Shown here: in pieces, positions 25,332 to 33,748 of the stretch | Numbering within the stretch: position 1 is the first letter of the stretch | Layout: each line of letters starts with the position of its first letter | Source: Persephonella sp964519345 | GTDB taxonomy: Bacteria > Aquificota > Aquificia > Aquificales > Hydrogenothermaceae | Assembly (NCBI GenBank): GCA_964519345.1 | Contig: CAZFKX010000023.1 | Coordinates: forward strand, 1-64,000 | DNA: 64,000 nucleotides | Direction of reading: 5' to 3' | Made by a program: the position numbers and the translations under genes | The notes under the pieces: generated by a model | The model's input: the letters and a program-made list of their open reading frames with translations, nothing else | The model's database searches: none | What the model was told of the DNA's origin: nothing

Positions 25332-25356
25332 TAAAAAAGAAGGGCTAAAAGCCCTT
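25332..25356 (-). terminator. Terminator of the PEGA lipoprotein gene
   Basis: On the minus strand a 7 bp stem (25350-25356 with 25340-25346) and TTT loop follow the stop codon directly and lead into TCTTTTTT (25332-25339). Confidence 0.9.
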
Positions 25357-26958
25357 TTATTCAACTGTCTGTATCCATTTTCTAAGAAGATGTCCGTTTT
25401 TCCAGATATTTACTCTTGGCGTTTTTATTGAGGAAGCTGTAATAAGTATCTCTTCATTTGAGAAAGCCAATGATATTGCAGGTGCTTTAAGTTCTTTTAT
25501 ACTGTAAAGCAGTTTGCCTGTTTTAATATTAAAAACGTCAACAGTTTTATCAGGTTTTGCTACAGCAAGTTTTTTGTTTTCTGGAGATATATTTGCTGAC
25601 AGTATCTCTGAGTCAAACTCAAAACCCTTTATAATATTTAGACTTTTATCCAGTAAATAAACTTTTCCATCAGAAGAAGATGTTATTACATATTTCTTAT
25701 CATCTGATAACTCAAGACTGTTTATCCTTCCATCATGTATCTTTTTTTCTATCTCAGTGTTTTTAGAAACTGTATTAAACTTTATAATCCTTCCTTTTTC
25801 CGTACCTATGAACAAAATACCATTATCATATTTTGCTACGGTTGGAAAACCTTCTATGCTTATCTCATCTTCAATCTTCCCAGATGAAAAATCAGCAATC
25901 TTTATTAAACCTTCCTTGGTTACAAAATAAAGCTTTTTATTTCCTATGAACACAGCTATACTTTCCATAGGGTAAAGCTTAGACAAAACTGGAAATGTTG
26001 TTTTCATATCCCATACAAGAATCTTGTCATACCTTTTTGATCTATCCTTTAAGGCATAGGCAAGCTTTCTAATAGGTTTTATACCTGCAACATACTCTCC
26101 ATTTTCCGATATTCCAAAATTTGTAAACTTATCAAAATTCCTTACGTCTTTTGGATCATAAAGAGATATCTGGGGTTTAAATTTTTTAATATCCCAGAAG
26201 TATATACCTGCTTTTCCCATTGTTACAAGATACTTTCTATCTGGAGTAAATGTTATCGGTCCGTAAGCCTGAATAGGAGGAAGCTGAACATCCTCAAGCA
26301 CATATTTTATATTAAGTTCATCACCTTTTTTGACTTTTAAACTAAAAGAATCTTTGTAAACATCTTTCTCAACTGTGATTTTGTGAACCCCTTCATCAAG
26401 CTCAACGGTTGCCGGAAATCTTCCAATCTTCTTGCCGTCTATATAGAAAACAGCATCTGAAGGTTTTCCACTAAAGTGAAGTACTGCCTTTTCAAGATTT
26501 ACAAATATTTTTGTTGGTTTTCCATACTCTATATTAACAACCCTTGAAGTTCCAACAGCACCAAGTTTAAAAATTATATGATGTTCTCCAACATCTATTT
26601 TTTCCTCTAAAGGCGTAATACCTATAAGTTCTTTATTTTCAAGAACCTTAGCTCCCTGAGGTTTGGAGTCTGCAACAAGTATTCCCTTTGGAGTTGGATT
26701 AAACTTCAATTCCGTTACATGATCAAAATAGATCTGAACCCCTTTTTTCGTTTCAAGATCAAACGGAGAACTGGCTACAGTTATGTTATATTTAGCTTCC
26801 TTAAGCTCAAGCTCGATAGGCGTTTTTCCAACATGTTTACCATTAATATAAACGTCGGCACCGGGAGGCTCTTTAATAACAAGCTTTCCTTTTCCTTCAC
26901 ATGAGGCTAAAATAAAGATAGCAAAAAAGAATACGGTTACCCTCAGGAGATCTTTCAT
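25357..26958 (-). CDS. PEGA-repeat lipoprotein with C-terminal beta-propeller
   Basis: A 533-residue lipoprotein with lipobox ILASC (Cys20). Three PEGA-like repeats follow: GADVYINGKHVGKTPIELEL (about 33-52), a degenerate one near GAKVLENKELIGITPLEE (about 102-120) and AVFYIDGKKIGRFPATVEL (about 165-185). From about residue 230, WD40-like blades follow (FTPDRKYLVTMG, WDIKKF, ITSSSDGKVYLLD, VFNIKTGKLLYSI). PEGA domains occur in surface and S-layer-related proteins; the propeller suggests binding a partner. It is monocistronic, divergent from the Fe-S gene. No function is assigned. Confidence 0.8.
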   Translation of the reverse strand: MKDLLRVTVFFFAIFILASCEGKGKLVIKEPPGADVYINGKHVGKTPIELELKEAKYNITVASSPFDLETKKGVQIYFDHVTELKFNPTPKGILVADSKPQGAKVLENKELIGITPLEEKIDVGEHHIIFKLGAVGTSRVVNIEYGKPTKIFVNLEKAVLHFSGKPSDAVFYIDGKKIGRFPATVELDEGVHKITVEKDVYKDSFSLKVKKGDELNIKYVLEDVQLPPIQAYGPITFTPDRKYLVTMGKAGIYFWDIKKFKPQISLYDPKDVRNFDKFTNFGISENGEYVAGIKPIRKLAYALKDRSKRYDKILVWDMKTTFPVLSKLYPMESIAVFIGNKKLYFVTKEGLIKIADFSSGKIEDEISIEGFPTVAKYDNGILFIGTEKGRIIKFNTVSKNTEIEKKIHDGRINSLELSDDKKYVITSSSDGKVYLLDKSLNIIKGFEFDSEILSANISPENKKLAVAKPDKTVDVFNIKTGKLLYSIKELKAPAISLAFSNEEILITASSIKTPRVNIWKNGHLLRKWIQTVE

Positions 26959-26986
26959 TTTCCGTTACCTCTCTGTATATTTATAA

Positions 26987-27002
26987 GTTAGTGGTTACTA
27001 AC
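26987..27002. promoter_or_regulatory. Inverted repeat between lipoprotein and Fe-S protein genes
   Basis: GTTAGT (26987-26992) and ACTAAC (26997-27002) are perfect arms around GGTT. TATAAT boxes at 27012-27017 and 27022-27027 lie between this repeat and the Fe-S gene, so a bound protein could affect both divergent promoters. Confidence 0.45.
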
Positions 27003-27061
27003 AAACTATTATATAATATATTATAATATTTTAAATCTTTTTTTTATCAGGAGGTATAAAA

Positions 27062-27940
27062 ATGTCAACAGCACAGGCGGAGGTTACCCAATCCTGTCCA
27101 CAACCTTCCTACTGGGAAACCCACAAATTTACTATCTGGAGAAATATAGCTTACATCATCGTAATTATCTCATTAATCATTATTCCTGTATTCAAAATAG
27201 CAAAAATTGATCTTGCCCATAATGAAGCATGGATATTAGGGGAGAGGGTATCAGTTGAAGATGGGCTTGCTCCTGTTATTCTTGCACTTGGTTTTTTTTC
27301 AATTCTTGTTATTGTTATGAACCTTGTAAATGGAAGGGTTTTTTGTGGATGGGTATGTCCTGGGGGTTTTGTTGCTGAACTTCAGGAAAAATTAAGGAGA
27401 AAACTTTACAATCCAAGATCAGAAAAAGCCGGGAAAACAGCATATTACCTGATAACAGCAGTTATCTCAGTTCTTTTTACTATTTTGTTTTTCAACTGGG
27501 TAACAGATTTGAGAGTCTTCTTTTATACAACAAATCCAACATTTGCAGGCATGTGGTTTACATTTTTAGCAACATTTGGGATTGTTTATTTTGAACTTTT
27601 TATAGGCAAAAGATGGTGCAGAACATTCTGTCCTACAGGTATTTATCAGAAGATAACCCCATACCATCATAAAATAAAACCTACTATGAATCCTAAATTT
27701 GATCTCTCTGACTGCGGAACATGTAAAGAATGTATAAAGAACTGTCCTATGGCACTTGATCCAAGAAGAATGGCATATATAAACGATTTTTATAAAGGTC
27801 TTCAAGCCTGCATCATTTGTGGAAACTGTATAGACACATGCAGACAGGTTAGGCTTCCAAAATGTAAAGAGCCTTTAATGATCTGGGTTCAGGACTTACC
27901 ACCAAGAGATTCCTCTTTCATATCAGGAAAAGTTCATTAA
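27062..27940 (+). CDS. NapH/CcoG-like membrane iron-sulfur protein
   Basis: A 292-residue inner-membrane electron-transfer protein with about four membrane spans. Two CxxxC(P) motifs lie at membrane ends (Cys95-Cys99 in CGWVCPGG; Cys186-Cys190 in CRTFCPTG), and two ferredoxin-type 4Fe-4S sites follow (Cys218/221/224/228 and Cys250/253/256/260). This is the NapH/MauN/NosR-like plan, in which such proteins pass quinol electrons to periplasmic reductases. The sequence alone does not reveal its partner; no reductase is adjacent. GGAGG precedes ATG 27062. The gene is monocistronic with a hairpin after it. Confidence 0.85.
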   Translation: MSTAQAEVTQSCPQPSYWETHKFTIWRNIAYIIVIISLIIIPVFKIAKIDLAHNEAWILGERVSVEDGLAPVILALGFFSILVIVMNLVNGRVFCGWVCPGGFVAELQEKLRRKLYNPRSEKAGKTAYYLITAVISVLFTILFFNWVTDLRVFFYTTNPTFAGMWFTFLATFGIVYFELFIGKRWCRTFCPTGIYQKITPYHHKIKPTMNPKFDLSDCGTCKECIKNCPMALDPRRMAYINDFYKGLQACIICGNCIDTCRQVRLPKCKEPLMIWVQDLPPRDSSFISGKVH

Positions 27941-27958
27941 AAGGGGCATCTGCCCCTT
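27941..27958 (+). terminator. Hairpin after the Fe-S membrane protein
   Basis: AAGGGGCA (27941-27948) pairs with TGCCCCTT (27951-27958) through a two-base loop directly after the stop codon. The following CATATTGATATC has few T residues, so termination may be weak. Confidence 0.6.
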
Positions 27959-28025
27959 CATATTGATATCAACAAACCCTATACTTTATTATAGAAATGT
28001 ATTTAATACCTGAAGGTCTTTTATT

Positions 28026-29429
28026 TTGAGTAGAGAACTGCTTGTAATTTCTTCAAAGAATCTTTATCTATACGTTATATATGAGGATAAGGAACCTGTC
28101 GAGGTAAGGATTGAGTATAAGGATATAATTAAACAGTCTGGAAATATATACAAAGGAAAGATAAAAAGGTTAATACCTGCAATGAACGCCGCTTTTGTAG
28201 ATATAGGCGAAGACCGAGAAGCTTTCTTACCTATAAAAGATATAGAAGAATGTAGAAATTTGAAAGTAGGATCTCCTGTTCTTGTTCAGGTGAAGAGAGC
28301 ACCTATAAATACAAAAGGGGCAAAACTCACATGCAAAATAACATTACCAGGTAAATATCTCGTTTTAATGCCAACTGTTAACAGTATATCCATATCATCA
28401 AAAATAGAAGATCCTGAAGTTAGAGACAGGTTGAGAGACAATATAAAAGATATTCTAAAGCCTTTTAATGAGGAAGGATACGGCTTTATAATAAGAACTG
28501 TAGCTTCAACAGCCTCTGAGGAGGCTATAATTGAAGACTTCTTAAATCTTAAGCATCTGTGGGAAAACATACTTGAAAGATCCAGAACAAAGAGAACACC
28601 TTCGTTGCTTTTTGAAGAAAATCATAAAATCTTCTCAATACTTAGAGATTACGCAGGAGAATTTTCTAAAATAATAACAGATAATATTTACATACTTAAA
28701 GAGGTAAAGGATTATATATCAAAACATTTTCCTGAAAATGAGATAAAACTTGAGATATACAAAAATAAAAAAGTATCTCCATATACATATTATCAGGTAG
28801 ATAAACTTATAAATAAAATATTAAGCCCTTATGTATGGCTGAGAAATGGAGGTTATATAGTTATCGAGGAAACAGAAGCCCTTGTTGCTATAGATGTAAA
28901 TAGCGGAAGTCATTGCAAACATAAATCCCTTGAGGAAACAGCTTATCACACAAATGTTGAGGCTGCACGGGAGATAGCAAGACAGTTAAGATTGAGAGAT
29001 CTTGGTGGAATAATAGTTATTGATTTTATAGATATGAAAAGTGAAGAAAGAAAAAAAGCACTCATTGAATTTTTTAAGTTAGAAGTTAAGAAAGACAAAA
29101 GACCTATTAAAGTAAAAGAATTTACATCCTTAGGTCTTCTTGAGCTCACAAGGAAAAAAATGGAAGAAAGTCTTATAAGCCAGCTCAGTGATATGTGTGA
29201 GTACTGTAAAGGCAAAGGATTTATTAAAAATGTCGGCCTTATTTTATTTGAGATTGAAAATAAACTGGAAGAACTCAAACCATTTGTAAAGGCAAAAATT
29301 AGAATAAATCCAAGGTTGTCGGAAAATGTAAAAAGATTTATCAAAACAATCTATATGGAAGAACAGATTGATATAGAATATGATATAAATCTACCTATGG
29401 ATAAATACTATATAGAGAGAGTAGAATGA
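28026..29429 (+). CDS. rng: Ribonuclease E/G family endoribonuclease
   Basis: The enzyme cuts single-stranded RNA in rRNA and tRNA maturation and mRNA decay. The 467-residue protein begins with an S1 domain (YKGKIKRLIPAMNAAFVDIG), then the DNase I-like catalytic core with VAIDVNSGS and IVIDFIDM holding the Mg-binding Asp residues, and the Zn-link CEYCKGKG that joins subunits. Its length fits RNase G; the long E-type scaffold tail is absent. The start is TTG 28026. Its end overlaps the lipoprotein gene by 4 bp and it leads an operon with the BamD-like gene, rsfS and murI. Confidence 0.93.
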   Translation: MSRELLVISSKNLYLYVIYEDKEPVEVRIEYKDIIKQSGNIYKGKIKRLIPAMNAAFVDIGEDREAFLPIKDIEECRNLKVGSPVLVQVKRAPINTKGAKLTCKITLPGKYLVLMPTVNSISISSKIEDPEVRDRLRDNIKDILKPFNEEGYGFIIRTVASTASEEAIIEDFLNLKHLWENILERSRTKRTPSLLFEENHKIFSILRDYAGEFSKIITDNIYILKEVKDYISKHFPENEIKLEIYKNKKVSPYTYYQVDKLINKILSPYVWLRNGGYIVIEETEALVAIDVNSGSHCKHKSLEETAYHTNVEAAREIARQLRLRDLGGIIVIDFIDMKSEERKKALIEFFKLEVKKDKRPIKVKEFTSLGLLELTRKKMEESLISQLSDMCEYCKGKGFIKNVGLILFEIENKLEELKPFVKAKIRINPRLSENVKRFIKTIYMEEQIDIEYDINLPMDKYYIERVE

Positions 29430-30331
29430 AAAAATTATTAGGTTTGTTTTTATTATCAGCCTTCCTGATATCATGTGCACAAAAAGAGTTTGTTGAAAAA
29501 AACGTCTTTTATCAGGGATTAGAGCTTTACGAGAAGGGCGATTATGAAGAGGCTAAAGATCTATTGAAAAAAAGTATTTACAAGGTAAAAGGTCTTACAG
29601 CAGATGAACTTATGAAAGCCAGATTTTATCTGGCAGACAGCTACTACAGGGAAGAACAGTATGTTGATGCTATAGTTGAGTTTGAAGAGGTTATAACACT
29701 TTTTCCTACAGCTCCATTTATGGATGAAGCACTTTACAAGCTGGCAGATTCTTACCTGAAAATATCACCTGGCATAGACAGGGATATGACCTACCCTGAA
29801 AAGGCTCTTGAGAAAGCTGAGGAATTGATAGACAACTATCCCAAAAGTAGATATGTGGATAGGGCAAAGAAGATCGTTTACAGAGTAAATAAAATGAAAG
29901 CTGATCATATACTGGAAATAGCTCAACTTTATGAAAAATTGGGAAAGTATTACTCAGCTTCAAGATACTACCAGCTTGTATATGATCAGTATGAAGATTA
30001 TATAGATAAACTGCACGTTGGATTTAAACTTGCATACAATCTGATAAGAACCAAAGATCAGTATAATGATGAGATAGAAGAGTATAAGGATATGATAAAA
30101 AATATAGATAAAAAAATAAAAGAAGAGAAAAATTTAGAAAAGAAAAACGTTCTTATAAACAGAAAGAAAGTTTTAGAAAAGCATCTAAACCTCCTTTATG
30201 AAAGAATAAAAATAAGTAATGACAGGGGTAAGAAAATACTTCAATTTATTGTAAAAACCCAGAAAAATTCCGAATATGAAAAAAAAGCGTTAAAACTTCT
30301 GAAAAAAATTACGGAGGTAAAGAACCATTAA
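29426..30331 (+). CDS. BamD/YfiO-like TPR lipoprotein
   Basis: A 301-residue lipoprotein (lipobox LISC, Cys17) made of tetratricopeptide-like helices: FYQGLELYEKGDYEEAKDLL, RFYLADSYYREEQYVDAIVEF and ASRYYQLVYDQYEDYIDKL are clear repeat units. This matches the BamD (ComL) family, which supports assembly of outer-membrane barrel proteins with BamA. The C-terminal third is a Lys/Glu-rich coiled coil longer than in E. coli BamD. It is translationally coupled to rng. BamD is the best guess; another TPR lipoprotein is possible. Confidence 0.78.
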   Translation: MKKLLGLFLLSAFLISCAQKEFVEKNVFYQGLELYEKGDYEEAKDLLKKSIYKVKGLTADELMKARFYLADSYYREEQYVDAIVEFEEVITLFPTAPFMDEALYKLADSYLKISPGIDRDMTYPEKALEKAEELIDNYPKSRYVDRAKKIVYRVNKMKADHILEIAQLYEKLGKYYSASRYYQLVYDQYEDYIDKLHVGFKLAYNLIRTKDQYNDEIEEYKDMIKNIDKKIKEEKNLEKKNVLINRKKVLEKHLNLLYERIKISNDRGKKILQFIVKTQKNSEYEKKALKLLKKITEVKNH

Positions 30332-30677
30332 ACCAGAAGATATTGTAAAAAAAATTGTTCAATCTGCCGAAGAGAAGAAAGGAAAGGATATTGTTGTTCT
30401 TAATATTGGAAAAGTTTCTCCAATAGCGGATTATATGATTATAATTTCAGGAGATGTTCCAACACATACAAAAGCTATATGTGATCAGATAACACAGAAT
30501 TTAAAAAAATACGGTGAGATACCTGCACATGTTGAGGGTTACAATGAAGGAAGATGGATAGCAATAGATTATGGCGATATTATGGTCAATATTTTTATAC
30601 CTGAGGTAAGAGAGTATTATAATCTTGAATGGCTTTGGTCTGATGCACCAAAAATTGATATAAAAACAGGAAGCTGA
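30327..30677 (+). CDS. rsfS: Ribosomal silencing factor RsfS, AUU start codon
   Basis: RsfS binds ribosomal protein L14 and blocks subunit joining during starvation. The frame encodes 116 residues with the family core DIVVLNIGKVSPIADYMIIISG, AEGYNEGRW-like HVEGYNEGRWIAIDYGD and EVREYYNLEWLWSDA. The first ATG, at 30435, would cut off the first 36 residues, which align with the family. Upstream there is no in-frame ATG, GTG or TTG before the stop at 30318; ATT 30327 lies nine bases after GGAGG (30313-30317), so AUU is the likely start. It overlaps the upstream stop and ends one base before murI. Confidence 0.9.
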   Translation: MKPEDIVKKIVQSAEEKKGKDIVVLNIGKVSPIADYMIIISGDVPTHTKAICDQITQNLKKYGEIPAHVEGYNEGRWIAIDYGDIMVNIFIPEVREYYNLEWLWSDAPKIDIKTGS

Positions 30678-30678
30678 T

Positions 30679-31458
30679 ATGTCTATAGGTATATTTGATT
30701 CAGGCGTGGGAGGCTTAACAGTCTTTAAAGAAATAAGTAAGGAGTTTCCATTCGCTGATATCTACTACCTTGGCGATACAGCAAGGGTTCCTTACGGCAA
30801 CAAATCAAGAGAAACAATTATAAGATACAGCTTAGAGTGTGCCAACTACCTTTATAATTTTGGTATAGATGTTCTCGTAGTGGCATGTAACACGGCATCT
30901 TCTTATGCGATAAAGATATTAAAGGAGAATTTTGATATACCTGTCATAGGTGTTATAAAACCTGGTGTAGAGATCGCGGTAAGAACTACAAAAAATAGAA
31001 AAATTGGAGTTATAGGTACTCAAGCTACTGTAAAAAGCGGTTCTTATAGAGATGAAATAGAAAAAAAAGGAAAATTTGAAGTATTTCAAAAGGCATGTCC
31101 ATTATTTGTTCCACTGGTAGAAGAAGGTCTTATAAACCATAAGATAACAGAGCTTACAGTCAAGGAATATCTTGATGAAATAGTAAAAATGGATATAGAC
31201 ACACTTATACTTGGATGTACACATTATCCGCTTCTTAAGGAAACTATCAAAAAGATATATCCTCACCTTAATATAGTAGATTCTTCTAAAGCAACCGCTC
31301 TTTATCTTAAAGAAAAAAATCTTTATTTAAATGGATCAGGAGATAGAAGAATTTTTATAACGGATGAGTCTCCATCTTTCGAAAAACTTAAAAATCTGGT
31401 TGTTGGGACAAACATCAGGTTAGAAAAGCTTGAACTTTCTAAAATCTGTACTTTGTAA
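30679..31458 (+). CDS. murI: Glutamate racemase MurI
   Basis: MurI makes D-glutamate for peptidoglycan. The 259-residue protein has the two catalytic cysteines in their usual settings, Cys70 in VACNTAS and Cys180 in LGCTHYPLL, plus FDSGVGGLTV and YLGDTARVPYG at the N-terminus. It is the fourth gene of the rng operon and begins one base after rsfS. All family landmarks are intact. Confidence 0.97.
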   Translation: MSIGIFDSGVGGLTVFKEISKEFPFADIYYLGDTARVPYGNKSRETIIRYSLECANYLYNFGIDVLVVACNTASSYAIKILKENFDIPVIGVIKPGVEIAVRTTKNRKIGVIGTQATVKSGSYRDEIEKKGKFEVFQKACPLFVPLVEEGLINHKITELTVKEYLDEIVKMDIDTLILGCTHYPLLKETIKKIYPHLNIVDSSKATALYLKEKNLYLNGSGDRRIFITDESPSFEKLKNLVVGTNIRLEKLELSKICTL

Positions 31459-31468
31459 GGAGGTTACC

Positions 31469-32557
31469 ATGAGAAAAAAATTAGGCTTACTTATTTTAGG
31501 TACTGTAATAGCCTCCTGTGGAGGATATGATGACATAGGATTAAGTGATGATGGAACAGGGGAAGCCTGTAGGTATGATATAGCAGCCGCCCTTGATAAA
31601 GGAGATTATGACTATGTTATAAACAGACTTTCTTCAGATATAACATGTGGCGGAGGCATGTCTGTGGAAGAGGGGAATTTAAATCTTGCTGCTGCTTATG
31701 TAGGTAAAGCTGGATTTACAATACCTGATATTGTGAATGATATTCTCAACTCACAAACAAATACAAATATAAGTAGTTTACAGACTTATAACTTTGATCA
31801 GTTCTTAGATGTTCTATCTAATAGAGCAAAACCTTCAAATATAACCCTTTTGGAAAAAGCTGCACAGAACTACAGATCTATTGCAGACAATTGCGGGGTA
31901 TTAAGTCTGACTGATATACAGAAAGATGCCTGTTTTTACAGAGGTCTTGTTGAAGCTGCAAGATCTTCTATATCCCTTGCATTCACCCTTGAAAATGTTA
32001 ATTCATGGCTCAATCCAGGACAGTGCGAGGATCTCAACAAAAATAGTACAGGGGATAATGGGGATATAGAAGCCTGTGCTATAGAGTACGCACTTAATAA
32101 TAGCTGTACTGTATCAGGTGTAAACTATCAAAGCCTCTCAAACCCAACTTTTAGCGACGGTTATAGATATGAATCTGTTAAATTCTATATAAACTCTACA
32201 GACCCAAACTGTTCAGATAAAGAATCTTACAAGCTTATTTATAGAGGGACTATCAAAACGGTTGTTTTAACTGAAGGATACTGTGACGAAAACTACAACA
32301 GTTGTTCAACACCTGACGGTATAAACTGTTTTCCCTGTCCTGTTCTTGATCCAAACGGAAACCCTTATACTGTAGAAGGAACCATACTTGACGCCATAGA
32401 AAGTGCAGCAAATCTTATAACTGAAACTGTTGGAAATACTAACGCCGACGTTAAACAGGCTGTAGATGACTTTAGAAACGAGGTCTGTGCAGCTTCCGAT
32501 AATGATCCTAATACATGTACATCTCAGGATCTCGCAGAATACTTAAAAACTCAGTAG
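31469..32557 (+). CDS. Cysteine-rich lipoprotein of unknown function
   Basis: A 362-residue lipoprotein (lipobox VIASC, Cys17). ATG 31469 follows AAGGAGGTTACC; the longer frame from 31430 overlaps murI and is rejected. The mature protein has many cysteines (for example DITCGGG, RSIADNCGVL, NNSCTVSG, CSTPDGINCFPC), probably forming disulfides outside the cytoplasm, and an N-terminal helical part that could be TPR-like (ALDKGDYDYVINRL). I do not recognise the family. It lies 15 bases before an outer-membrane barrel gene and the two are probably partners. Confidence 0.72.
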   Translation: MRKKLGLLILGTVIASCGGYDDIGLSDDGTGEACRYDIAAALDKGDYDYVINRLSSDITCGGGMSVEEGNLNLAAAYVGKAGFTIPDIVNDILNSQTNTNISSLQTYNFDQFLDVLSNRAKPSNITLLEKAAQNYRSIADNCGVLSLTDIQKDACFYRGLVEAARSSISLAFTLENVNSWLNPGQCEDLNKNSTGDNGDIEACAIEYALNNSCTVSGVNYQSLSNPTFSDGYRYESVKFYINSTDPNCSDKESYKLIYRGTIKTVVLTEGYCDENYNSCSTPDGINCFPCPVLDPNGNPYTVEGTILDAIESAANLITETVGNTNADVKQAVDDFRNEVCAASDNDPNTCTSQDLAEYLKTQ

Positions 32558-32572
32558 TAAGGGGGATATAAT

Positions 32573-33736
32573 ATGAAAAAGCTAATTCTATCTATCGGAC
32601 TCATCTCTTTTCCTGCTTTAGCTGTAACATATGAATATCCTTATATTTATAAAGACCCAAGGGCTATGGGGATGGGGGGTGCATATACCGCTGTTGGCGG
32701 CAGTGCATCTTCTGTTTTTTACAATCCAGCTGGACTAAGCTTTATAAAGAGGGAAGCAGGTGTTGAGGTTGATATTATAAAAGCTTCAATCGGAGTTTCA
32801 AAAAACACTCTTGATTTTATTAACGATCTATCAGATGCCCTTGATGCTAAAGATGGAGATTATCTGCCCCCTGATGGAGATGATTCTGACGACCAGCTCT
32901 ATGCTGTAAATGAAGTTCTTAAGAATTATCAGGGTAAAAATCTTCATCTTGATATAACCGATTTCAGCTCAATATCTAAAAAAGGAGAAAAAATAGGATT
33001 TGCATTGGGTTTTTTAATCTCTTTAAAGTCTGACAACAGAACACATCAAGGATTTGGATCCGATGGAGTTCTTGAAACAGACAGTAATGTTACATATGGT
33101 GGAGTTTTGGGCTTTTCATACGATCTCAATATAGGTGGTAATAAGCTTTCGGCAGGTATTTCAGCTAAATATATGCATAGAGAATCCCTCAGGCATAATT
33201 TTACATCCAGAGAGCTTGTGGAACATCAAGATGATCTTGATAACTATATAAAAGACCAACTTAAAAGATCCGAAACAGGTGTAGGCTTTGATACCGGCAT
33301 AATTTACAGTTTTTCCCAAGATTCATTTTTAAGACCTTCAGTTGGTTTGTCATTACTGAATATAGGAGACCTTGATTTTGGAGAAGCTGGAAAAATTCCT
33401 ATGACGACAAATCTTGGCTTAGCATTAAGACCTAAAATACCAGTATTCAATGAATGGATTTTTGCTGCCGATTACATTGACATCTTTAACAACTATGAGG
33501 AAGACAGTGACATAGGAAAAAGAATAAGGTTAGGTGCTGAGGTGAAGCTGTGGGACACAGCTTTCTCTACATTTGCTTTAAGGGTTGGGTCGTACCAGGG
33601 GTATGCTACAGCAGGAATTGATCTCAGGCTTGCCCTACTGACTCTTAATTTTACAACATATGCTGAAGAGGTCGGCGCTTACTCAGGACAGGATGAAGAT
33701 AGAAGATATCTGCTTGGACTTTATTTAGGGTGGTGA
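32573..33736 (+). CDS. Outer-membrane beta-barrel, TraF/PorV-like
   Basis: A 387-residue protein with a signal peptide ending PALA (about residue 17). The opening RAMGMGGAYTAVGGSASSVFYNPAGLS is the signature of the FadL/PorV-like barrels often called conjugal transfer TraF-like. Alternating strands run to the C-terminal LGLYLGW, a barrel terminus. The family includes hydrophobic-compound porins and surface-protein anchors; nothing here indicates conjugation. It is co-transcribed with the preceding lipoprotein, and a hairpin overlaps its stop. Confidence 0.78.
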   Translation: MKKLILSIGLISFPALAVTYEYPYIYKDPRAMGMGGAYTAVGGSASSVFYNPAGLSFIKREAGVEVDIIKASIGVSKNTLDFINDLSDALDAKDGDYLPPDGDDSDDQLYAVNEVLKNYQGKNLHLDITDFSSISKKGEKIGFALGFLISLKSDNRTHQGFGSDGVLETDSNVTYGGVLGFSYDLNIGGNKLSAGISAKYMHRESLRHNFTSRELVEHQDDLDNYIKDQLKRSETGVGFDTGIIYSFSQDSFLRPSVGLSLLNIGDLDFGEAGKIPMTTNLGLALRPKIPVFNEWIFAADYIDIFNNYEEDSDIGKRIRLGAEVKLWDTAFSTFALRVGSYQGYATAGIDLRLALLTLNFTTYAEEVGAYSGQDEDRRYLLGLYLGW

Positions 33737-33748
33737 GATATCCACCCT
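33727..33748. terminator. Hairpin shared by convergent genes
   Basis: A 7 bp stem (33727-33733 with 33742-33748) with an eight-base loop includes the barrel gene's stop codon and is followed by TTAAATCTTTAA. It abuts the helicase stop on the other strand and may terminate both transcripts weakly. Confidence 0.6.

Noticed and set aside
30435..30677. rsfS starting at the first ATG, giving 80 residues
   Set aside because: It would remove 36 conserved residues that are encoded in frame upstream next to a good ribosome site; the ATT start fits far better.
32573..33736. TraF-like barrel as evidence for a conjugative element
   Set aside because: The family name is historical; no relaxase, coupling protein or other transfer gene is in the window.
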